NCBI GenBank assembly: GCA_045593265.1
Contig: JAZNWH010000050.1
Location: 1-10,825, forward strand
Reading direction: 5' to 3'
Length of the DNA stretch: 10,825 nucleotides
DNA from: RGIG8497 sp045593265
GTDB lineage: Bacteria; Bacillota; Clostridia; RGIG6154
Positions 1 through 5,103 of the stretch are shown piece after piece. The notes under the pieces are model-generated. The model ran no database searches. It saw only the letters and a program-made list of their open reading frames with translations, and was not told where the DNA came from. The position numbers and the translations under genes are program-made. Each line of letters starts with the position of its first letter. Position 1 is the stretch's first letter.

Positions 1-1
1 C

Positions 2-85
2 AAAGAATCAAACAACATACCTAAAATATGTTTGGGATTTCTGACAGCAAATGAGATGTTGGACAAATATTTAGGTGTGATGTGA
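2..85 (+). CDS. IS30-like transposase, C-terminal fragment (gene begins before the window)
   Basis: An open frame enters from the left edge and stops with TGA at 83-85, giving 27 residues. The stretch N-N-I-P-K-I-C-L-G-F-L-T-A-N-E-M matches the usual C-terminal pattern of IS30-family DDE transposases, in which the strand exchange enzyme ends with a motif like R-P-R-K-x-L-G-x-x-T-P-x-E. The catalytic core lies outside the window, so the DDE triad cannot be checked, and I cannot tell whether the element is intact. The protein would cut and join the ends of its own insertion sequence. The family call rests on the short motif alone. The fragment could also be a decayed remnant. Confidence 0.6.
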   Translation, partial: KESNNIPKICLGFLTANEMLDKYLGVM

Positions 86-148
86 AGAAACTACGAGGTT
101 AAGCAAAGTTTTGTTTAATGCTATGTAGAACATTATATCAAAGTTTCG

Positions 149-187
149 TTGTCAAGGTAAGACTGCATAGCAGTTCTACCTTGACAA
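149..187. repeat. long imperfect hairpin in the IS30-like 3' flank
   Basis: TTGTCAAGGTA (149-159) is the exact reverse complement of 177-187, and ACTGC (162-166) pairs with GCAGT (170-174) around the loop ATA. Between them sit one G-T wobble (161/175) and one A-C mismatch (160/176). The result is a stem of about 19 positions. No T-tract follows directly, so it is not a classical intrinsic terminator. It may be a transcript-end structure or part of the element's end. Its right arm also takes part in the dyad TTGAC-AAG-GTCAA at 181-193. Confidence 0.7.
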
Positions 188-239
188 GGTCAAATTGGAG
201 CATAACTTTTTATTTTTAAGAAAGTGTCATCCATCATTG

Positions 240-255
240 ATAATTGTACAATTAT
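240..255. promoter_or_regulatory. perfect 16-bp palindrome, candidate operator
   Basis: ATAATTGTACAATTAT is its own reverse complement over all 16 bases. It ends 24 bases upstream of the -35 box at 280-285, a position where an activator or repressor dimer could act on the lipoprotein promoter. The palindrome is visible in the sequence. The regulatory role is inferred, since A+T-rich DNA yields palindromes by chance more easily than balanced DNA. Confidence 0.4.
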
Positions 256-279
256 TTCTAAAAGTAAACTGTTATTATG

Positions 280-308
280 TTGATTTCAAAGAAAAAATGT
301 GATATAAT
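280..308 (+). promoter_or_regulatory. sigma-A promoter for the lipoprotein gene and probably the operon
   Basis: A -35 box TTGATT (280-285) lies 17 bases before a perfect -10 box TATAAT (303-308). A TGA just before the -10 (300-302) adds the extended -10 element. Transcription would begin near 315, leaving a 5' leader of about 45 bases before the ATG at 361. This is the only fully convincing promoter upstream of the gene series. Confidence 0.8.
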
Positions 309-360
309 TATTTTGATTTATTTATGATTACATATAAAGAATTTTCAAGAGGAATTTATT

Positions 361-789
361 ATGAAAAAAATCAATAAGTTTTTGTTTTGTTTTGTATTTA
401 TGATAAGTATATGCATTACTTCAACTTCCTGTAATAAAGATGCAGAAGCTGTAGATGTTTGGTCTGAGGCAATTTATACTGAGGATACCGAGTTTGGTAA
501 TGGTGAGAAAACTGTTATATTAGAGGTTGTTGCTTTAGATAAGTCTGTTACATTTACTATACATTCTGATAAAGATACATTAGGCGAAGCTTTGATTGAA
601 CATAATTTAATTGAAGGTGAGCAAGGTGCTTATGGATTGTATGTAAAAAAAGTGAATGGAATTACTGCTGATTATGATAAAGATCAAAGTTATTGGGGGT
701 TCAATAAAGACGGAGAAGGTATGATTACCGGTGTAGACGGAACTACTTTTAAAGACGGAGAACACTTTGAATTAGTTTATACTAAATAA
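361..789 (+). CDS. DUF4430 domain lipoprotein (secreted, membrane anchored)
   Basis: This 142-residue protein begins with a signal peptide: K2-K3 and K6, then a hydrophobic stretch (about residues 7-20), then S-T-S-C with Cys24 as the likely lipidated residue. The lipobox is weak, because the -3 position is Ser rather than Leu. The mature part, from about residue 50 to the end, fits the DUF4430 fold, which resembles the C-terminal domain of transcobalamin. Supporting motifs are G-x-Y-V-K-K-V-N-G (92-100), the aromatic Y-W-G-F (111-114) and the closing K-D-G-E-H-F-E-L-V-Y (131-140). Such domains occur in exported proteins of Firmicutes, sometimes near cobalamin or ECF transport genes, but their ligand is generally unknown and no transporter is seen here. 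AAGAGGA (347-353) gives a ribosome site 7 bases before the ATG. The protein should sit on the outer face of the membrane. murD follows after 51 bases. Confidence 0.8.
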   Translation: MKKINKFLFCFVFMISICITSTSCNKDAEAVDVWSEAIYTEDTEFGNGEKTVILEVVALDKSVTFTIHSDKDTLGEALIEHNLIEGEQGAYGLYVKKVNGITADYDKDQSYWGFNKDGEGMITGVDGTTFKDGEHFELVYTK

Positions 790-840
790 ATACTTGAATA
801 TAATAATACAGGATTTATTATTAAGTTTCGGAGGAGAGTT

Positions 841-2199
841 ATGAACTATATAGATTATTTTGAATCTATTAAAGATAAAAAAGTAGCTGTTGTTGGAATA
901 GGAGTCAGCAATACACCGTTAATTAAAATGCTTGTTGGATACGGTGTTAAGGTGTCTGCTTTTGATAAAAATCCAAATAAAATCGATTTGATTGATGAAC
1001 TCAATTCATTAGGTGTTGAAACTTTTTTTGGAAGTGATTATCTTGAACATTTTGATCATGATATAATATTTAAAAGCCCCGGCATACGTGATGACATTCC
1101 TCAATTTAAACAAGCGAAAGAACAAGGAACAATTATTACTTCTGAAATGGAAGTGTTTTTGAAGTTGTGTCCGTGTGAGATTTTTGCTGTAACCGGTAGT
1201 GATGGGAAAACTACTACGACTACATTAATTTATGAGCTTATGAAAACGCAGGGATATAATTGTCATTTGGGTGGCAATATTGGTAAACCACTATTGCCGG
1301 AGATTGCAAATATCAAAGAGAATGATAAGGTGGTATTAGAACTATCGAGTTTTCAGTTAATGACAATAAATAAGTCTCCTCATATAAGTGTTATAACTAA
1401 CTTATCACCAAATCACCTTGATTGGCATACAGGGATGGATGAATATCTTGAGTCGAAGAAAAACATTTTCAAATATCAGAATAACAATGATATTTTAGTA
1501 ACAAATGCAGATAATGATATTACAAAACAGTTGTATCAGGAAGCACCGGGAATGGTTAGGCAATTTTCACGATTGGACAACAAGTTTGATTTGTGTATTA
1601 AAAACGACAGTATATATTATGGCGAAAAACATATTGTTGATATGGTTGATATATTATTACCGGGTCTTCATAATGTTGAAAACTATATGGCGGCTATAGG
1701 TGCTGTTATTGATTATGTGGACATTGAAACAATTAGACAAGTTGCATCTACATTTTCGAAAATACCTCACAGAATTGAATTTGTTCGTGAACTCAATGGT
1801 GTAAAATATTACAATGATTCTATTGCATCAAGTCCGTCGCGTTCTATTGCTGGATTAAAATCTTTTAATCAAAAAGTGATTTTAATTGCGGGTGGATATG
1901 ATAAAAATTTAGAATATGACGTATTAGGACCTGTTATTTGTGAAAAAGTAAAAAAATTAGTTCTCGTGGGTAAAACTTCTGACAAAATCAAAGCGAGTGT
2001 CGAAAAATGTGCTGTTAATGGCTCATTTCTTCCTGAAATCGTAAAAGTATCTAAATTTGATGAAGCTATATTTGAAGCGAAGGATGGGGCTGTTAGCGGA
2101 GATGTAGTTATTTTAAGTCCTGCAAGTGCAAGCTTTGATATGTTTGATAATTTTGAGCATAGAGGAAATGTTTTCAAGGAACTGGTAAATAAGCTTTAG
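841..2199 (+). CDS. murD: UDP-N-acetylmuramoyl-L-alanine--D-glutamate ligase (MurD)
   Basis: MurD is a cytoplasmic ATP-dependent ligase that adds D-glutamate to UDP-MurNAc-L-alanine, the second amino acid step of peptidoglycan stem synthesis. At 452 residues it has normal length. The N-terminal UDP-binding domain shows V-G-I-G-V-S-N (18-24). The central ATPase domain has the P-loop T-G-S-D-G-K-T-T (118-125), E-L-S-S-F-Q (167-172) and N-L-S-P-N-H-L-D (187-194). Lys206 in Y-L-E-S-K aligns with the lysine that is carbamylated in the family. The C-terminal domain has Y-N-D-S (324-327), G-G-Y-D-K-N (351-356) and L-S-P-A-S-A-S-F-D (425-433). GGAGGAG (830-836) precedes the ATG. The gene lies outside any visible division and cell wall cluster. 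The downstream peptidase gene starts 9 bases after its stop, and that gene's ribosome site overlaps the murD stop codon. Confidence 0.96.
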   Translation: MNYIDYFESIKDKKVAVVGIGVSNTPLIKMLVGYGVKVSAFDKNPNKIDLIDELNSLGVETFFGSDYLEHFDHDIIFKSPGIRDDIPQFKQAKEQGTIITSEMEVFLKLCPCEIFAVTGSDGKTTTTTLIYELMKTQGYNCHLGGNIGKPLLPEIANIKENDKVVLELSSFQLMTINKSPHISVITNLSPNHLDWHTGMDEYLESKKNIFKYQNNNDILVTNADNDITKQLYQEAPGMVRQFSRLDNKFDLCIKNDSIYYGEKHIVDMVDILLPGLHNVENYMAAIGAVIDYVDIETIRQVASTFSKIPHRIEFVRELNGVKYYNDSIASSPSRSIAGLKSFNQKVILIAGGYDKNLEYDVLGPVICEKVKKLVLVGKTSDKIKASVEKCAVNGSFLPEIVKVSKFDEAIFEAKDGAVSGDVVILSPASASFDMFDNFEHRGNVFKELVNKL

Positions 2200-2208
2200 G
2201 AGCATATA

Positions 2209-3255
2209 ATGAATATTGATTTACTGAAAAATTTATGTACAACTTATGGGGTGTCGGGCAGGGAACAAGCAATATGTCGTTTGATATCCGATTATATGAA
2301 GAACATTGCTGACAAAGTAGAAATTGACGGACTTGGTAATATCATATGTACCAAGTTCGGTAAAAGCGATAAGTCTGTTATTCTTGACGCTCATATTGAT
2401 TCTGTGGGCTTTGTTATAAATAAAATTTACGAAAACGGATTTGCTTCTTTTTCTTCAGTTGGTGGGATAGATGACAGAATTCTTCCTGCACAGGAAGTGG
2501 TTATTCATGGAAAAAAAGATATTAATGGAATTATTACATCAAAACCACCACATCTTACAAAGACTGATGAAAAAGAAATTAACAGTGATAAATTATTCAT
2601 CGATACCGGAATTAATGAAAATATTGATGAAATTATAACTGTTGGAGATTTAGTTTCTTTTAAAAGCAGTTTTGAAATTTTAAACAAGTATGTTTCTGCA
2701 ACATCTTTAGATAACAGAGCAGGCGTTGCAGCAATAATTGAAGTTTTTTCTCAATTTAAGGATTTAGAATTACCATATAATTTAATAGCTGTATTTTCAA
2801 CCCGTGAAGAAATTGGACTTAAAGGTGCATATTATCAAAAACAAAAAAGCAACTTAGCAATAGTAATTGATGTTACACATGGTAAAACGCCTGATGAAAA
2901 CAGAGATTTAGCTTTTAGATGTTCCAAAGGTGTCGCTTTTGGCTATGGACCTAATATAGATAAGTATTATTTTAATCTTTTGAAGAGTTCTGCAGATAAA
3001 CATAATATATCATATCAGCTTGAGATACTTGAAGGAAGTTCAGGTACAAATGCCTGGGCATATCAAACTCTGAATGGGGGTATTCCATGCCTGTTACTTT
3101 CTTTCCCATTGAAATATATGCATACTCCCGTTGAATGTATAAGTATTTTTGATTATGATAACATGATTGAACATTTAACAACATTTTTGAAAAATATTGA
3201 TTTGAAATATTTAAAAAGTACTAATCTGGAATTTATAGGTGATAGAATTGGATAA
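2209..3255 (+). CDS. M42 family metallo-aminopeptidase, paralog 1
   Basis: The 348-residue product matches the M42 family (PepA, YsdC, FrvX and archaeal TET aminopeptidases), cytoplasmic di-metal enzymes that trim N-terminal residues from peptides and often form dodecamers. Family signatures in order are G-V-S-G-R-E (14-19), D-A-H-I-D-S-V-G-F (60-68), V-G-G-I-D-D-R (84-90), the P-P-H segment (113-115), S-L-D-N-R-A-G (166-172), R-E-E-I-G-L-K-G-A (199-207), I-D-V-T (220-223) and Y-M-H-T-P (303-307). By family alignment the metal ligands are His62, Asp168, Glu201, Asp221 and His305, with Glu200 as catalytic base, so all are present. The Q of the usual Q-E-E is Arg here, and the usual G-G-T-D is S-G-T-N, so substrate preference may differ from paralog 2. 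The ribosome site AGGAG (2198-2202) overlaps the murD stop. The 3' end overlaps paralog 2 by 8 bases. Confidence 0.92.
   Translation: MNIDLLKNLCTTYGVSGREQAICRLISDYMKNIADKVEIDGLGNIICTKFGKSDKSVILDAHIDSVGFVINKIYENGFASFSSVGGIDDRILPAQEVVIHGKKDINGIITSKPPHLTKTDEKEINSDKLFIDTGINENIDEIITVGDLVSFKSSFEILNKYVSATSLDNRAGVAAIIEVFSQFKDLELPYNLIAVFSTREEIGLKGAYYQKQKSNLAIVIDVTHGKTPDENRDLAFRCSKGVAFGYGPNIDKYYFNLLKSSADKHNISYQLEILEGSSGTNAWAYQTLNGGIPCLLLSFPLKYMHTPVECISIFDYDNMIEHLTTFLKNIDLKYLKSTNLEFIGDRIG
3237..3243 (+). promoter_or_regulatory. ribosome binding site that decides the start of M42 paralog 2
   Basis: AGGTGAT is fully complementary to the 3' end of 16S rRNA and lies 4 bases before TTG 3248. Measured from its AGG the distance is 8 bases, close to the arrangement seen before rsmA in this window (AGGTGA at 7950-7955 before ATG 7960). 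The alternative GTG start at 3239 falls inside this site and has only a weak GGA upstream. Confidence 0.6.
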
Positions 3256-4255
3256 TTTTCTTAAGCAGCTTAGTGATTTACAAGGTGTATCAGGTAATGA
3301 AGAAAATATTATTTCTTATATAGTAAAATATGCAAAACAATATACAAATGATATAAAAACTGATTGTATGAATAATTTGTACATCTGTCGTGATGGTTTT
3401 GGCGATAAGAGAAAAAGTATTATGTTATGTGCACATATGGATGAAGTGGGCTTTATAGTTTCCTCTATCACTGAAGATGGTTATCTGAAATTCAGGATTG
3501 TTGGTGGTATAGATACTTCAGTTTTACTTGCACGAAGAGTGTTAATTGGCGAAAATCAGGTTAAAGGCGTTATTGGAATTAAAGCTGTACATCTTAGTGA
3601 GAAGAATGAAAGAAATGTAAAAGTTTCTGATGAAGATATGTATATTGACATTGGAGTGGATTCTTTTGAAGAAGCAAATAATCTTATAAATATTGGTGAT
3701 TATGTAAATTTTGATATCCAAGCAGATGATTTTGGTGATTTGATAAAAGGAAAAGCTTTTGATGACCGTATTGGTTGTTACATTCTCTGCAAGCTTATGG
3801 AAAAACAATACTATGATAATATAATATACTGTTTTACTGTTCAGGAGGAAACGGGGTTAAGAGGAGCTTCTGTTGCAGCGTATAATATCAAAGCAGATTG
3901 TTGCTATGTTATAGAATCTACTACTTGTCTTGATTTTCCAAAGGTTGGCACAGAAAAAAGAGTAACCAAAATAGGTTGTGGGCCTGCAATTACTATTGTC
4001 GACAGGACAACTTATCCGGATAAAAGCATCGCTGAAAACTTTATGGCAAATTGTGATAAAATTCAATTTAAGCAACTTGCAAGTGGTGGTAATGATGCAG
4101 GGACTATACATCTAAATGGTATAAAAACTGCCTCTGTATCAATTCCGTCAAGGTATATTCATTCACCTGTAAGTGTGGTATCTTATAAGGATATTGAGCT
4201 TTGTATAGAGACATTTGATAAGATTCTTACTAAAGGAGTTGATAATTTTGACTGA
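3248..4255 (+). CDS. M42 family metallo-aminopeptidase, paralog 2
   Basis: This is a second, more canonical M42 peptidase of 335 residues counted from TTG 3248. A GTG at 3239 would add three residues and is the main alternative start. Signatures are G-V-S-G-N-E (13-18), C-A-H-M-D-E-V-G-F (61-69), V-G-G-I-D (85-89), F-D-D-R-I-G (171-176), V-Q-E-E-T-G-L-R-G-A (198-207), I-E-S-T-T (222-226), S-G-G-N-D-A-G (279-285) and R-Y-I-H-S-P (302-307). The metal ligands His63, Asp172, Glu201, Glu223 and His305 and the catalytic Glu200 are all present. Glu in place of Asp at position 223 is common in this family. The protein is expected to be a cytoplasmic aminopeptidase acting on short peptides. The reading frame overlaps paralog 1 by 8 bases and paralog 3 by 8 bases, which suggests translational coupling across the trio. 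No transmembrane or export signal is seen. Confidence 0.92.
   Translation: MDNFLKQLSDLQGVSGNEENIISYIVKYAKQYTNDIKTDCMNNLYICRDGFGDKRKSIMLCAHMDEVGFIVSSITEDGYLKFRIVGGIDTSVLLARRVLIGENQVKGVIGIKAVHLSEKNERNVKVSDEDMYIDIGVDSFEEANNLINIGDYVNFDIQADDFGDLIKGKAFDDRIGCYILCKLMEKQYYDNIIYCFTVQEETGLRGASVAAYNIKADCCYVIESTTCLDFPKVGTEKRVTKIGCGPAITIVDRTTYPDKSIAENFMANCDKIQFKQLASGGNDAGTIHLNGIKTASVSIPSRYIHSPVSVVSYKDIELCIETFDKILTKGVDNFD
4232..4238 (+). promoter_or_regulatory. ribosome binding site that decides the start of M42 paralog 3
   Basis: AAAGGAG is a strong site 9 bases before TTG 4248. TTG 4215 lies upstream of it, TTG 4239 touches it directly and ATG 4257 is 18 bases away, so TTG 4248 is the best-spaced choice. 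Confidence 0.6.
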
Positions 4256-5090
4256 TATGTTAAGTAGTATTCCTGCACCATCAGGAAATGAAGAGATTTT
4301 AAAAAAATTCCTAAAAAAATTAATCAAAACTGAAACTTATGAGGATTCTCTAGGTAATCTTATAGTTCATAAAAAAAGTAATGGCAAAAAATTTATGGTT
4401 ATCTGTGGAATAGATGAAGATTCTCTTGTGGTTTTAAGTCAGGATAAGGACAAGCTTTATTTTAATCACATAGGAGACAAAAATTTATTTCCGGGTACAG
4501 GTGTAAGTGTTGGAGGAAATGAGGGCTATATTTTTTCTGATAACGAGGACAAACCTTTAGAAAGTCAATATATTAAGCTTACCTCTGGTGAGAATATAGA
4601 AATTGGTACTCCGGGAGTTGTATCAAGTGAATATTTTGATAATGATGAATATATAAAAGGTAACAGAATCGGGAAAATATGTGTTATAAATGAGATGGTC
4701 AATCTTGCTAATAATTATGACGGGGATTATGATTTATATATTGTCTTTGAGGTGCAAAGTTTGTTTAATCATAAGGGAGCTATAGTTGCGTCAAATGATA
4801 TTTTACCCGAATATATTATTGCTTTTGAGGAGATTGAACATTCTGACGATAAAATATCTTTGATTAAGGCTTCAAAGGGACATATTTCTTCTCAGTTTAC
4901 TCAATCTTTTTTTGAAAATGCAGATTTAGAAAGTTTTGTTGATACAAAAATGCAGACAACAGCAACTTTTACTAAAAATTCAGATATAGCAGTCTTAGGG
5001 GTGCCCGTTAAATTTTTAAAATGTGCATCGTCCTATATATTTAGAGATACAAAAGAACATATTTCAAAAATATTTAATACAATTTTTTAA
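4248..5090 (+). CDS. M42-like pseudoenzyme, paralog 3 (active-site residues lost)
   Basis: The 280-residue product (from TTG 4248) starts like its two neighbours: I-P-A-P-S-G-N-E-E (8-16), then D-S-L-G-N-L (33-38). It ends with a segment that aligns to the family C-terminus. It is about 55 residues shorter than paralogs 1 and 2. By my alignment the first metal His is Gly54 in C-G-I-D-E, the bridging Asp is Gly138 in K-G-N-R-I-G, the catalytic Glu is Ser171 and the metal Glu is Leu172 in V-Q-S-L-F-N-H-K-G-A. The last His is Lys258 in K-F-L-K. Only the Asp/Glu ligand seems kept, as Glu194. The frame is open throughout, with a good ribosome site and an 8-base overlap with paralog 2, so it is unlikely to be a random relic. 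It is probably a non-catalytic subunit or regulator of the active paralogs, but its function is unknown. An upstream TTG at 4215 would add 11 residues. Confidence 0.85.
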   Translation: MTDMLSSIPAPSGNEEILKKFLKKLIKTETYEDSLGNLIVHKKSNGKKFMVICGIDEDSLVVLSQDKDKLYFNHIGDKNLFPGTGVSVGGNEGYIFSDNEDKPLESQYIKLTSGENIEIGTPGVVSSEYFDNDEYIKGNRIGKICVINEMVNLANNYDGDYDLYIVFEVQSLFNHKGAIVASNDILPEYIIAFEEIEHSDDKISLIKASKGHISSQFTQSFFENADLESFVDTKMQTTATFTKNSDIAVLGVPVKFLKCASSYIFRDTKEHISKIFNTIF

Positions 5091-5103
5091 GTGAGGTATA
5101 CAC

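Larger units (their letters stand above)
86..279. other. non-coding flank between the IS30-like gene and the lipoprotein promoter
   Basis: No coding frame with a ribosome binding site is visible here. The first part should contain the right end of the IS30-like element, but its terminal inverted repeat cannot be fixed because the left end is outside the window. Visible structure consists of a near direct repeat (104-115 and 139-150, 11 of 12 bases equal), a long hairpin (149-187), a short dyad TTGAC-AAG-GTCAA (181-193) and a perfect palindrome (240-255). Confidence 0.6.

Noticed and set aside
181..208. TTGACA at 181-186 as a -35 box
   Set aside because: It matches the -35 consensus exactly, but no -10 box of acceptable quality lies 16-18 bases downstream, and it is explained by the hairpin arm at 177-187.
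799..823. TATAAT (799-804) and an all-A/T hairpin (801-808 with 816-823) before murD
   Set aside because: The -10-like box has no -35 at proper distance. The hairpin has no G-C pairs and no following T-run, so it is neither a convincing promoter nor a terminator.
3239..3247. GTG 3239 as start of M42 paralog 2
   Set aside because: It falls inside the best ribosome site (AGGTGAT, 3237-3243) and has only a weak GGA upstream. It remains a possible alternative adding three residues.
4215..4247. TTG 4215 as start of M42 paralog 3
   Set aside because: It would add 11 residues unlike the family N-terminus and lies upstream of the strong ribosome site at 4232-4238.
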